Of a stretch of 64,000 bases of DNA, positions 1 through 13,981 are shown one piece after another. The notes under the pieces are model-generated. The model did not search any database and was not told where the DNA came from. It was given only the letters and a program-made list of their open reading frames with translations. Each line of letters opens with the position of its first letter. Within the stretch, counting starts at the first letter, position 1. The DNA is from Panonychus citri. Its lineage: Eukaryota > Arthropoda > Arachnida > Trombidiformes > Tetranychidae. The DNA lies in contig NW_026515548.1 in NCBI RefSeq assembly GCF_014898815.1, positions 1,470,501 to 1,534,500 on the forward strand, read 5' to 3'. The position numbers and the translations under genes are program-made.

Positions 1-3000
1 TTGGTGGTTGTGTTGATGTTGATACTTTCATTGTAGATTGTGTTGTTATCGCTTCATTATCTTGATCTGCTGCTGTAGGTGATGATCGAGTCGATGATGA
101 AGGACTAGTTGTTACCTCATCTGCTTCTGACGAAGTTTGAATAGTTGTTGATGATTTAACTCTGGATTCTGTTGTTGTCTCGATTGATGTTGGCGAAGTA
201 GCATCTTGTTGTTCATCTTCAGTTCGCATTGTACAGATTCTGTTGTCGAGTCTCGATTTTTGTTCATCTTCGTCAGTCAATGTCGATGATGAAGATGAAG
301 ATGAAGATGAAGATGAGCTAATTGTAGATGTCGATTGAGTTGTAATTACTGGTTCATCTAATTTAGTGGAAGATTTTTGATCATCAATTGTTGATTCAGA
401 TGACGAAGAGACATAACTTTGAGTTGTAGTTTCACTTCTTTCGATATCACCTCGAGTTGTTGTCGATGAGAATTTGATTTCTGATTCTGATGATGTGTCA
501 ACTGGAACTGTCGATGATGATGAGACTTGTTTATCTTCAGGTCTCATTGATTCTTGTGTTGTAGGTTCTGATGACGAAGATGATGATGTCTCGGTAATGT
601 CACTCAAAGTAGTTGGTAATTTATCGTCAATTTCACTCTTGATCGTTGTGGATTTAGATGTTGATACAACAGGTAAAGTCGATGAAGACAATGTGGTTAC
701 TTCAACCATTCCAGGTAATTTGGATGTTACTTCAACAGTATCTTCCTTCGAGGTTGTAGATGATGTCGAAGAGGATGATGGAGAGCTTGTTGTTTCTTCA
801 TCAATTCCTTCATCTCTTGACATTGATGTCGATGAAACAACTGAAGATGGAGATTGAGAGGTTTGTGTAGTTGAGCTTTGCTCAATTGTCGTTCTATTAT
901 CTTCGGTGCCAATAGAAGATGTTGAGCTTATCGGAATTGTTTTAGTCGTTGGAAGCTCTGATTCTGTAACATTAGTTACTGATGTTGAGGTCGCTTTAGT
1001 TTCCGTCGGAGATGATTCTGTGGTCGTGGTTGTTGATTTAGCTCCAGTTACGGTTGTTAGATTGACTTCAATTGGGGTGGTTGATGTTTTAACGGTACTT
1101 GGTACGCTCATTCCTTGATCTTCCGTTCGCACCAGAACAGTTTCAGCGGTGGTCTTAAGAATTGTTGTTCGTGTGGTTGAAACGTCGCTAATGGTTGTCG
1201 CCTTTCCATCAGTTCCATTAATAGCTTCAGACGAAATTTTGACTGCAGATCAAAGTTAAATACGGAAAAAAAGTTACTTAGAAAATTCGATTTTCAAAAT
1301 TGTTCTAATCGAGCATTTAAAACTTAGTACTTACAACAATGGTAGCGGGTACAACATCGATCTGCGTGTTTAATTGGTACACATTTAACGGTTGGGTCGT
1401 TATTTTGATGAGGTTCACAAAGGATCTCATCGCAATAGATGACACTGTTAATGCAAACACAGTACTCGACACAAGGGTCACTATTGGTGACCTCTTCGCC
1501 GTTTTGGTAGATTCTTCCATTGTGTCGACAAATACCTAAAGGTCAACAAGATTAAGAGAGAGAGAGAAATTGTCAAAAATCTTAGCAATATATTAAGAGA
1601 AATGATCGATTTACCTTCACCCGGAATAACACCCGGAGTTGGAGCGGGTCTTTTATTGGGCTCAGTCTTTTTCCAAGTGACTCGAGTTGGAAGGTAGCCT
1701 TCGGTAAACGATTCCATGGGTGAAAATGGTCCGATCTCTTTTCGTGGCTGTGAAGGTTCATTGCCGTTCATTGGACGACGAGAAGTTGTCGGTAAAATAC
1801 TCGTTGGGTGAGAGGTTGAGGTTATATCCATCATCGTGTATTGTGTCGGTGTTGGGTCTTTCTTTTCACCCTTTGGTGAACTTGACCTTACACTCGAAGT
1901 CGTAGAAGTTGAAAGTCCACTTGGAGTTGATTTACCATCATGAGGAAGATTAATTTCATCTTGACGTCCATCGACTGGTGATTCCGATCTTGATAACATT
2001 TTATCTAAACTTGTTCGTGGTAATTGAGAGGTCGTTGTTTCGGGAATTCTGGTTGTAGTAGTTGACGTTAACATCGTCGTCGATTTAGTCAATAGCCTAT
2101 CAATAGGTGTTCGAGGTAAGGGTGTTGTCAAGTCTAATAGTTTAGTAGTTGATGTCGGCTCAGGATCAGATTCTGGGTCAATATCGGTCTCCGGACATGT
2201 TACCCTCGGGCAACACTCTCCAGGTACTTTTTCAACCAGACAATTTTCATCGACGGGCCTAATGAACGGGCAAACCCTCAGGTAGCACATTAACATGCTA
2301 TTAACACAGGTACAGTTAAGACATGGTTCATTTGTCTGAATTTGCTCACCATTTTGATAATGTTTTAACATAAAGTAACAACCTAATCAGAAAAGGGAGA
2401 CACAAAAATTAACAAACTATCAACAAATGATTAACAATTAATCAATTGACACAAACAACAATCGATACACTTGATATCGATTGACAAAAAAGTACCGTTA
2501 GTTTGAAGTAAGTGACGAACGATCAATGTTTCAACCTTTAATTATTGGATAACAAACTGATAATTATTATGATTATCAACAATTAACAAGGTCCCAATGA
2601 GAAATTTATTTGATTGAATTGAAAAAAAAGTGTTTGTCATTGATTTAAAGAGGATAATCAACAATTAACTAACTATCAACATGTTAATTTTTTGATTAGG
2701 AAGTGTAATCATTATAATGATAAGACCTGAGAGTTCATATGATATCACTGATACCTTTATGATAATTGCTATTTACAGTTAACAATTAACTTTAATTTTG
2801 TTTTTCCTTCAGGGGTAAAGTTGTTTACTTTGTTTGTAAGTCACTCCGGTGAAAAAATTAAACGGCAATTAAATTTAATTACCGTTTAATTTAATTTTCT
2901 AGTTCCGTTCAGACAAACAAACCACAAAAATAATGTTATCATAATAATAAATATCATATAATAATAATTAACATACTGTACAACATTTTATAAACTCAAG

Positions 3001-4059
3001 CAATTAACCTAATCATTAACATTGTCACATTGATTGTCCACAAGGATTAGGTTAATCATTAATCAATATTATCCGAGTAAATTAAGGATAATCATTAATT
3101 TGTAACTTAAACATATGAGAAAAAAACAAATTGGGATTAGAGATTAGGATTTGATTTAAATATTAGATACTAATAGTTACTTTTACTTATGGCCTGAGGT
3201 CAAATAATAGACCAAATTATGATGATCACTTTCATCTAGATTAGGAATTAGATTGCTAATCTAATCTAATCATCTAATTATCAATAAGAAAGTAACATTT
3301 TGATCAATGAAAAGTTTATAATCTTTTAGGAAACTTTAAATTTCTGGTTCCAATGATTATCCTTTTTGACCATTGTTGAAATAACCTTAGGGTTATCAAA
3401 GATTAACTTGATTAACTTAATATTTTTCTCATGATTAACCAATCAAGAAGTCTATTAATCTCATAATCAGTGATATATATAAATCCAGTTCTAAGATGAA
3501 ACCAAGAACCAAAGATCAATGATTTCCAACGATCACACAATTGAAATGTAACAACGACAATCAATAAAAAGAGTCACTTGTTAATCATCATCACAATTAA
3601 CACGATAATCAACCTGTTTGAAATATCGTTTAGAATTGGTCAAGATTAGTTTTCGAAACTTTTTTTCCCCTCTATTCGATTGGTAATTGTGTTTTCTTTT
3701 TTCGTTGATTAAAACTAATCAATATGATTAACGAAAGTTTTTTATATCGAAAAATGAACGATTTCTTACCTTTTTCTTTCGGAGATCTGACTCTTCCAAA
3801 CGGGAATGGAGCTGAAGAAAAATCGTTGAGAAAACGTGAGCATATAAGAATAAATACTTTTACTTTTCTCTCATGATTATGATAGAAAATTAATCCTTAA
3901 TTGTGATCCAATCACGAACACAATTAACACACAAACTAAACAAATAGACAAACACTTACCTGAACTAACGTAAGTGAAACATATGACCAGAGAAATGAAA
4001 AGAAATATATTTTTGGCACATATTATATTCCTGGGTAAGAGTCTCGTTAGGTTTTCCAT
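1..4059 (-). CDS. Secreted VWC-domain / mucin-like protein, tenectin-like (3' end outside window)
   Basis: Five exons join in frame: 3960-4059, 3770-3811, 1615-2382, 1335-1535 and 1-1242, the last running off the window. Exon 1 encodes a hydrophobic signal peptide (h-region IFLFISLVICF). Exon 2 adds 14 residues. Exon 3 opens with a ten-cysteine von Willebrand type C domain (GCYFMLKHYQNGE...ECCPRVTC) followed by a Ser/Thr/Pro-rich linker; exon 4 is a second ten-cysteine VWC domain (GICRHNGRIYQNGE...RCCTRYHC). Exon 5 is more than 410 residues of Ser/Thr-rich, mucin-type sequence, open to base 1, with an RGD at residues 634-636. Alternating VWC domains and PTS-rich stretches with an RGD resemble insect tenectin, an apical matrix and integrin-ligand protein; chordin/kielin-type proteins are the alternative. 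The architecture is seen directly; the orthology is inferred. Long forward-strand open frames across exon 5 are antisense shadows of the repeats. Confidence 0.85.
2383..3769 (-). other. Intron of the VWC/mucin-like gene
   Basis: This 1.39 kb intron separates the 14-residue exon from the first VWC exon. It is AT-rich and full of TTAATTG/CAATTAA words. It has donor GTAAGA at its 3769 end and acceptor TTAG at its 2383 end. I see no gene or repeat family in it. Confidence 0.8.
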
Positions 4060-4335
4060 AACGATTAATGGATTAACTTAATCTGTAGATTATCAATTAT
4101 TATCTATTATCGTTTGTTGTTGTAGGTCAATTTTATTTCAACTATAAATTGTCAACAAATTTACCAACAATTAAAAAAAAAAAGAAAGAGATGAAAAACT
4201 TTTCAGGCACAAGGATAATATTGAATTAAAGCATAACGATAACAATTGATCTGAGGTTGATATTTGATGAGAAATCAGTAAACGATATAAAATAACAGTT
4301 AGAGGGTTAAGAAGATGAGAGAAGATGAACTGAGA

Positions 4336-4495
4336 GAGAAAATTTGAGAGAGAGGAAGAGAGAGAGAGAGAGAAGATGATGAAGATGATGAGCCTACGTC
4401 CCTAGCATAAGATGATCAGATTGAAAGATATTCAGCAAGTTCTTACCATGAGTCCAAGTGAATTTAGCAGAAAGAGAAGGGGAGAGAGAGAAAGA

Positions 4496-4528
<33 letters not shown>

Positions 4529-4545
4529 AACTGAGAGAGAATGAG
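4336..4545. repeat. GA-rich simple-sequence zone
   Basis: Interrupted (GA)n and GAGAA runs upstream of the VWC/mucin-like gene start. On that gene's strand this is a CT-rich tract about 280-490 bp before the ATG, so it could lie in its promoter or 5' UTR. Confidence 0.75.
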
Positions 4546-5267
4546 AGAGATGATGATAAGAATTACGCCTTATGAAGATTCATCGTAATGTTATTTTTTC
4601 TCTAGAAGGAACTTGTTTTCTTTTCTCTCTAAAAAGAACAACCCAAAAGAGAATTTTCTTATCCCAACCTTTTCTATTCTTACATATTTTTTTTTCTCAT
4701 CACCACAATACGATATTTGATCAGATAATCAATTGATTATCATCTGCAAATATCATCATCATCTTTATCCATGATAATATAATTTGCAATATGAATGCAT
4801 TACCATTTCTTTCATTTGATTACTTTGATGATCATTTTTTTTTTGTTTAATATTTTGATGGAGAAAAATTCATGTTAAGGTTTAACAAGGTAACTGTTCA
4901 TATTTGCATGATTGATGTTCATGAAACCGTTTTAGAAGACAAATTAAGCCTTTAACTTGATTAGTTTTCAGTTTTACAAGTTCAGTAAGTTCAAAAATCT
5001 ATGAAACTGTAAACAATATACATTCATAATAATACAACTTGTTGGGCAACTTTAATTATTGTTATAATATCATCATCATGATGAAGATAAAGGAGTTTAC
5101 AATATAGAAAAGTAACCCTTCCAAATAACCAGAGGCCAAAAACGATACAAAGATGATGATGATGATGATTAGGAGGAGAAACCTCTCTCATTAACTCTTT
5201 CTTTCTTCTTCCGGGAATCAATCTTAATTTACTTTTTAACCTTTTTCTTTGCTGAATTTTTTTTCTA

Positions 5268-5271
<4 letters not shown>

Positions 5272-5302
<31 letters not shown>
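5272..5302. repeat. (CT)n microsatellite
   Basis: An uninterrupted CT dinucleotide run of about 31 bp inside a pyrimidine-rich stretch. Confidence 0.9.
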
Positions 5303-5307
<5 letters not shown>

Positions 5308-5395
5308 CATCTCCTTTTTCACCTTGACGATGGAGATGAATGTCATCAACAGGTAAGTCTATTGGTCGCTTGTTGTTAGAGTGTTACTTTTTGAC

Positions 5396-5763
5396 TCAAC
5401 TGTCAATGGTCAGTATCGGTCACTTTTCAAACGGGACTTTGCAATTGTGAGGATAACTTTGTAATAGACATTTGCCCGGCGGGCAAATGTTAACCCTTTG
5501 ATTCCGCTTTTTTGTTGTTTCCCTTTTCTTCAATTCAAGTTTCACTGATGATTATCATGCTGATCCCCATGATTATCATCAACTGTCAATGGTCAGTATC
5601 GGTCACTTTTCAAACGGGACTTTGCAATTGTGAGGATAACTTTGTAATAGACATTTGCCCGGCGGGCAAATGTTAACCCTTTGATTCCGCTTTTTTGTTG
5701 TTTCCCTTTTCTTCAATTCAAGTTTCACTGATGATTATCATGCTGATCCCCTCATGATTATCA
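5396..5763. repeat. Tandem duplication, 2 x about 183 bp
   Basis: Two nearly identical head-to-tail copies, 5396-5578 and 5579-5763, both beginning TCAACTGTCAATGG. They differ only by a small change near the right end (CCCCATG against CCCCTCATG). Each copy holds a GC-rich palindrome with 10-bp arms (ACATTTGCCC / GGGCAAATGT) around GGC, at 5468-5490 and 5651-5673. The high identity suggests a recent event or conservation. No open frame is supported. Confidence 0.9.
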
Positions 5764-6674
5764 TTATGGTTCAGCTGATCAAGATAAACCTTGTAGATTT
5801 GAAATTATTCAGGAAAATATGAAAACATTTACATTGACATTTTTATTTTTTTCATTTCTGTCAATCAAAATTCATTAAAAATTTTACTATTATCAACATT
5901 GGGTTACCATTACCTGGGAAATTTTAATTATCATCATTAAATATTAAAGGTACCAAGCAAAACAGTTTGATAATCATTATCATCATCATCATCATTAGTT
6001 AATTGTAAATTGTTTGTTAAGTTTCCTTATTGAAATGAAACATTAACCCATTGCTTACCTTTAATTGTTGTTGTTGTTTATTTGTTTGTTTTTTGTTGAT
6101 TCTTGTTAATGATTCAACTTATTCAATTTATCATTATTAACTTATTGATTATATTTCATTGTTAATTGTTTGCACAAATAAATCATAATCAATGTTAATT
6201 TACAATTTAAAACACGATTTTGACCGGGTAAACAAGATGATCAACTTTAATCATTCAACTTTGATTATCAATATTTAATGATACACCTTTGTTTTTATTC
6301 AATCATTATAATTATTGTCACTAATTGATTACTTATAATTATATACATGTAATCATATTAACTGATACTGTTAATCACTGTTATAATCAAGTTAATTAAA
6401 TTAAACCCATTGCCCGGTTACCTGTGATCGGCTTTGGATAAATTAAATATTTTAATATTAATGACAGTTTACAATTAAGTTAAACACCTTGGTGGTGCTC
6501 ATCACCTAATCATTAACTTATTTGAATCACAATTAACTTTGATTAGCAATTCAACAGGTAATTTCCGATCTCAATTGATTATTTTGATGGACCAATTGAT
6601 TTGAATATAAACAAAAAGCAAAGATTGTTTTTAATTGTATCATAATGATGATCTTAATTGTTTGTGTGATAATT

Positions 6675-6678
<4 letters not shown>

Positions 6679-6714
<36 letters not shown>
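6679..6714. repeat. (GA)n microsatellite
   Basis: A perfect GA dinucleotide run of about 36 bp in the gene desert. Confidence 0.92.
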
Positions 6715-6716
<2 letters not shown>

Positions 6717-7119
6717 AATGAAGGTAATTGATTGACCAATGGTTTAAGGTCATTAAACTTAATTAATTACATTAGCGTGATGAAGGAAATGATTAACACA
6801 AATGTAAAAGGATTAGTTAAATCTCAGGATAATAACCATTGGTATTATCCATTATTAAGAGATGTGACAAAATTATGCTATTGGCAGTTAAGAAAATCAA
6901 TTGAACAGGTAAGTTTAAAAAGAAAAATTTTTACAGGTAAGTGATGAATTCATGTTAACAGATTCTCAATAGAAAGTATAATAATCTAGTAAATTATTAT
7001 GGGAAAGGAAAAGGTATCAAATTATATGATGGAGAGAGAGAGAGAATAAGAAATTGATCATTTTCATCTTGATGATCAGGGTAAAAGGTAAATGCAAGTT
7101 CATCAAATTGGAGATGAAG

Positions 7120-7142
7120 ATGATGATGATGATGATGATGAT
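7120..7142. repeat. (GAT)n microsatellite
   Basis: A short perfect GAT trinucleotide run. GAT/ATC trinucleotides are the commonest simple repeat in the desert. Confidence 0.85.
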
Positions 7143-10100
7143 TTGGATGCCCAGATAGAGGGAGAAAGAGAGGTTGAGTGAGTTGATCGAAAGAGCTTTA
7201 GAATTGATTGTGATTAGTTGGGACTAATTTAGTTCTAAATGTATTAGAAAGTCAATGAGAACTGGATTTATGACCAACACCTTTGGAAGATTTTGTTTGA
7301 CAGAGAGAAATTTATACTTTTCTTATGATCATGTGAACTTAACCCTCACTAATCATCTTTATCTTTATCATTTAATTTGATGATGAACATTTTTTTATTC
7401 CTACAAGATGATTATAAACATTATACATCCATTGGCCATCAATTTGACCTACTATTTGACCTGAGGCCACAAGTAAAAGTCAATTTTGTTGTTGTTGCTT
7501 CATCGTCTCAAATTATAAATTCAAAACTAATCTCATCTCATTACAAATCTATCAATCCACTTAATCTTATCAAAAATTTACTTTCGATTTGTTTACCTTT
7601 CGGATTAACGAACTTTTCAAATTTCTCTCTCTACTTATAATCTTCCATATTAATCTTACCTAATTTGAATCAAGTTAACCAGTTAATCATGTTAACTTGA
7701 CAATCAGTTGATTGGTAGACAACAATTAGCTTAAATATGTAAGCTGATTTAATCTGTAATCAAGGTGATAATACAAACGATATCAAGTTTTACAATTACG
7801 ATTAGACTTTTACTTAGAGTTAATTGTTTGGGAATTATTTTCTAGTCTGTTGATTACAATACCAATTTAAGAGTTTAAATTTGTAATCAATGGAACTCGG
7901 AAATTGTGAATTTTACTAACTAACTAATTGAATGAATGGATGAGTCAAAAATCGTGAAGAAAATTAAATGTCTATGAAATTTTGAGAATCGGGTCTTCCC
8001 CATGTTAATCATCATCTTCATCTTCATCCTCAACCTAATGATTAACATTTACTGATCAAAGTGTATTCATGAATCAACAGGAGTCATCTCAAGGTAAATC
8101 ATGTAATACATGTATCATTAAACTACAATCAACAATCAATTTCTGCGATTAACTATTTCTTACTTATCATTGTAACAACTATTTCCAAGACAATAACAAC
8201 AATCAACACTTTAAATGAATGGGAAAAAAAAATTATGAATGAAAATGAAAAGTGAAACGTAAATATTAATAGTTTCACCATTGGAATCCCTTGATTTCCA
8301 ATTTTTGATCAATCTAATTGTTAGAAAATATCAACACATCAACAATCAAATTGTTTGATTACTTTTGACAATAACATTTAATACTACCTGTCAAAATAAT
8401 ACAACCAATTCAACACTTTCACTTTTATCATCATTATTAGTACTTTGTTAATCTGACAATTTATTAACTATCATGAGGATTAAGCTAATTGCAATTAAAC
8501 GGCTTCCAAATGTAATTTAATCTTTTTTATTTCTCTTATTCCTTAATTCGGTTACTAATTTAATAATAATAATTTAGTAAATTCTACAGGTAGTTGATAG
8601 AATTAATATTAACCTAAGGTGACCTTGAAAATAGAATTTGATTATTTTTTTCTCTTAATTTTCTTTCTTTTTTTTCGAATATCTATTTTCTCTCTTCTCG
8701 TAATCAATTCACTGAATAAGAATAAGAAAACAACAATATGAGCTTGAGATTTATCTCCACTTTCCCCCTGGAATTATCTGAATACCTGAGTAATTTTCAT
8801 GTGAATTATTGGATAAACAAGAAACCAGTTTGTGAATAACGAACAGAATAAAATAATACCTGAAGAAAAAAAATTCTCAAAGAATAAGAATTTTTTCTCA
8901 TGATTCATCTGAATTTCGATTCATGATAAACATGATGATTGGTCATCTAATTGTAATCATTTTCATGGTGAAAACATATAAATCTTATGGTCATTTACAA
9001 TCAACATGATCAGTTAATCAATGAATCAACAATCAACTTATAATCTTTGGACATTTGATTTGATAATTATCTTGATTGGTAACACTATTAATTAAATTGT
9101 TCCTTTAACTAATAACTTTTCAACCTTAACCCTTAATAATTCAGGGTGATTATCATCACCATAGTTGATTATCTGATGATAAAAGTTAATCCAGTTCACT
9201 TTCAACTGAGTAATTTTCTTGCTCTTTGCTCATTTTAATTAAGTTAATTAATTGTTCCTTTCAATTTAATCTGATATGAACATGATAATTTCTGAATCTA
9301 GTTAATCATCACAACACAATTTACTTAATCAACCAGATTCCTATTTAAATTTTTAATACACTGAGCACTCCTTTAAATCAACTACAGGCTAATTGATTTG
9401 ATTAAATAATAAATTAACTCTCATTGATTAACTTAAATCATCAACTTTGTTCAATATCTAAAGGGTTAACATTATTATCAAAGACGAGCAATTAAATTAA
9501 AATTAAATTATCTAGTTGAATGTCCTATTGATTAATTGAGTCAACAATCAATATGAGAGACTAATAATTAATCAAATCTACCTGGTTAATTATGTTTAAT
9601 TGTTTTCCAATTGATAACAATCAGCACTCTCATATCTAAGTCTAAAACAATTAAATGAAATAATAATAAATCATCATTGAGAAGGATAAAATTTAATTGA
9701 AACTATTAATACACTTTAATTAACCAATGGAGCAACAATTTAAATGATTATCATGAAACTACAATTTAAAAAGTTACTAGTTTATTAGTATCAATGAATT
9801 AGTGAAATGATTAACATTAAATTGTAATCAAATTGTTAATTATCATGAAACATGATGATGTCCTTGGTAACCTGATGCCCTTTTAATTGTAATTGTAATT
9901 GTATCAATTTTAATTTTGATCAACTTATAACCAGGTAAGGTAACAATTAACTTGCTAATTTGATTGTTACAATTGTTAAAATGTTCACAATGAGCCAAAT
10001 AATAATAAAGATATTGAGAGAAAGTTAATCAAAAATTGTAGACAGGAAAAAGTTAATTAAAGGTTAACAACAACAGCAACAATTGGATACAATTTACTAA

Positions 10101-13100
10101 CCATTAATTACCAAAGGTGTAATATAAAGTAACATGATGATTAAATTAAATTGTTATCAATATCAACAATTGAAATAGTAATTCAATTTATTGAAACATT
10201 GTATCAATTGAGAGATTGTGAAATAATTGTTTACCTTTCAATCAATTTCCGGGTTTTTCAAGGTGAGTGCATATTAAATAATGATAATAATGAATTGTGA
10301 TTGTTATTGTCGATGATGTTTAATTGAATCATCATCAGTGTTGATTAAATTGTGAACTTAATTTTCTCAGGTGAATAGAGTCTATGTTGAGATGATTGAA
10401 ATGATTAACATGTATGATCATGAAAAATGACAACGAACTGGATTAAGATGATGATGTGAGAGAGGAGGAGGAGGAGATGATCATTGTAATTTTACCTGAG
10501 AATTGATTGAAAATTAAATCAAGATTAAAGCCCTTTGCTAATCCTTTCGGTTTAATATTCAACAATTAACAAAAGTTTTATCAATTTAACAGGTAAATCA
10601 GGATAATCAGGAAGAGTAGGAAGTTGCGAGAGTGAAATATTAATTGGGGAAAACTATCATAAGAATATTAATCCATCAATCATTGCGAAATTATTGTTTT
10701 TATCCCTTGTGAGAGAGTGAATGAGAGATATGAAGATGAGGATGATAAGGATGAAGATGAAAATGATGAGGAAAAAGCGAAAAAAAAAGTTCTAAAAATG
10801 TTATCGGAGGAAAAAGAAAAGGAAAAGGCCACTGGATGAACTGGATTGCTTGATTAGCGTAATTAAAGTTGTGTTTACAAAATGATCATCTTCATCTTCA
10901 TCTTTATCTTCATCCTCATCATCATTATCTTCATCTTCATCTTCATCTTCCTTTTATCTTTTTCTTTTTTTCATCAACATGTTGCTACTGGGCTCAAATC
11001 ATCAACATGCGAGATGATGATAATTCAACTTGTACTCATAATCATCTGACCCTTAACCCACCCACCCCTTAAGCCTTTTCTTGTTGTTATTTAATTTGCT
11101 AATCAACTCAATTATATGTTGATTAAATTAACAATCAAGGTAAACACTCAGATTACCTGATATTAAATTGATGAAATAAAAAAAGAACAAAAAAAAAAGA
11201 AAAACAAAAAAAAAAGGTAAAGGTAATCAGGCGATTGTCACGTCTTCCGATGATAATGTTAGCCCAATATACCGGAAGTTTTAACACTTTGGATACTCAA
11301 GTTTCCATAAATTTCACCAACATTTTCAATCATTTAATTACTCTCATCCTCATCTTAATCATCCTCATCATCCTCATCATTATCATCTTTGTTTTCTCTT
11401 TGCTAATTGTTAATTTGTTTTTCTTAATATATTTTTACAACGAATTGATCATTATTACAACTAATTGTAATTCTTAACTGGCTAAGAATTAACTTAATTT
11501 CCGTATAATCTAATTACCATCATTAATATAATTAAAAGTACTTGATATCTTCTAATAGCTGATTAATTGGCTAATTAATTAATGAACACTCAATGTATTT
11601 AATTTTCCCCTAATATTAATAATACATATATGATAATAATATTAATCTGTTGATTATTACGATGAAATTAATGATGAAAATTAACTGGTCCTAATTAAAT
11701 ACCAATAGCTGATCAATAATCAATAGTTGAATGACATTATCACCGAGAAATAATCAAATGAATGAAGTAAATCAATGAAATGAACAACAATTTACAAGTT
11801 AAATTGTTAAATTGATAATCAGAGGGAAAACAAATTTAACAGTTAATTGATTATGATGATGATTATTTATCACTTTATCCTGTAATTGTTAAAACAAATC
11901 ACGAATAACAAAAAAAGTGTGGAAACAATTAAAAAGAAACTAAAAATTGTTCAAACAATTAACAACGAGAAAGTTTTAATTGTTGACAGAGATGAAGCAA
12001 AAATAAACAGAAAACTGAAAACTTTTCATCAACTGAAACAAAGACCTTGAAAGAAAATAATAATTATCATGATAATATTAATAGAAGAGAGAAAAAAAAT
12101 TGAATATAATTTATTAATTATCATGAATATATATTAATGTATTTATCTAAGCAATTGATTAACTATCATGTTTAATTGGAAAGGGATAAAGAGTTAACAA
12201 TTAGCTAACTATTAACATGAGGGAGAAACTGAAACTTTCACTTGAGAAATACATTGGGTGAGGTTATCAACTCATAGTAGATAAAATTTATTACATTGAT
12301 TATTATGGATGTGATAATGTGCTGATGTGATTAAGTAATTAAACTTTTCTGTTACCATGTTGGAAATATTATCGTAAATGTAATATTTATATCTGAATAA
12401 TTTAGCTCATCTTTTCTTACAGGTAAATGATGATTTACTGGCGAGAGAAAAGTTAAATTGTCACATTTATCATCATCATCATCACAATTTAATTATCAGG
12501 TTAATCACTTATTAGTTGATTTGGATATATAATATAATATATATTGGAAAAAATCATCAATATCTAATCATGATTAACGTTCATTTATTAGGATAATAAC
12601 AAAGGTCTACGAACTTATTATTGGAAAGTAAATTAATGAATACAAATTGTTGATTAATTTTTTAGTTGATTGTTGTTGGTTTTTTTTTGTTTAATTTTTC
12701 TTCTTCTTCTTCTACTAATTTACTGTTTAATTAACATGGATAATTAATTATTATCTATTCATTTTGCTTGTTTTCTACCTTGATTTTAATGTATTAATGA
12801 ATTTTACCAAAGGTAAATTGTTGTTTTCTTCTTGTTTCGAGTTTAAATTGATTACAATTAACATATTGTTGTTTTTTATTTGATTGTTAATCCAATGAGG
12901 ATGATTAATCAGTGCGACCTTTATGTTATTTTTTAACTTTTTCTTTCTAACAATTAATCAATTAATTTGATGAGACGATCATCATGATTATCATGATGAT
13001 GATGATTAATATCAGGAAGGAAATCCATTGATGATCAAGGTCTCAGATGATGATAATGTTAATTGGACAATTTGATTGCTTCCCTTTACCTGCCAAGGTA

Positions 13101-13342
13101 ATTACATTTGATGCAACAATTAACTTATTGTTGTGATCAAATTTAATTGTTTACATTGGTTTTTTTTCCTCAGTTAAAAGTAAAAGGAGTTACAATGTCC
13201 ATCAATGGAGGGAATTTGTTTCTTTTTCACATTTTTAACTATCCTTTTGGTCATCATTCAGTTGATCATGATGATTATCATCTGAATGAAATTATTATAG
13301 TAAATGCTTACATCATCATCATGGACAATCGTATCATCTTGG

Positions 13343-13368
13343 TCTCTCTCTCTCTCTCTCTCTCTCTC
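13343..13368. repeat. (TC)n microsatellite
   Basis: A perfect TC dinucleotide run of about 26 bp. The apparent open frame over it is low-complexity and not supported as a gene. Confidence 0.9.
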
Positions 13369-13951
13369 ACGAATTCATGTGAATTTCTCAATGAATCACC
13401 ATGAGCTCATCAGCTCGATATGAGATTTTTTTTCATCCATCTACTGAAACCTCATCAAAATAATGAAACAAATGAACCTCTTGAAACGATCAAATCGGAT
13501 GACGTAGCCAAATGAATGGACTTTGCCAAATTGATTGGTCACTATTATAATATTGATCATGATATATGAGTTATTTATACACTTATCTGAGCTTGAGACT
13601 TTGAGAGATTGAAAAATGAACTTGATTAACAATTCAAATCATGAATTAATCTGAGGGAAAAATAACAAATTTTCAGGTTGAAAAAAAAGTGACCATGATT
13701 GAGATTAGTGATCATGTTTTTATCTAATTATCACAATCAGTGACAACGGTGATTATGTTGCAATTAAGATAATTATTACCAATGATCAAGATTTAGTTAA
13801 TCAATCTGTTAATCATCATGATAAGTTATCAAAAGTGTTGATTTGTCTTTGAAAAGTTTGTTATATGTTTGAGGAAGTTACAAATTTTTTTTCAATTTGA
13901 TTTGATTTAAATCTGATTAAAACTAATTTGATTAATATTTACATCAGCCTG

Positions 13952-13981
13952 TGATGATGATGATGATGATGATGATGATGA
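13952..13981. repeat. (GAT)n microsatellite
   Basis: A perfect GAT trinucleotide run of about ten units. Confidence 0.9.

Noticed and set aside
474..1118. Forward-strand Asp/Ser/Val-rich open frames
   Set aside because: They are exact antisense of the Ser/Thr-rich exon of the VWC/mucin gene, whose VWC domains and splice phases prove the - strand.
3031..3045. TGATTGTCCACAAGG resembling the 5' end of miR-219
   Set aside because: Only the first ten bases agree and no hairpin partner was seen.
7377..7640. 87-residue hydrophobic open frame
   Set aside because: Chance open frame in AT-rich DNA; no conserved motif and no good start context.
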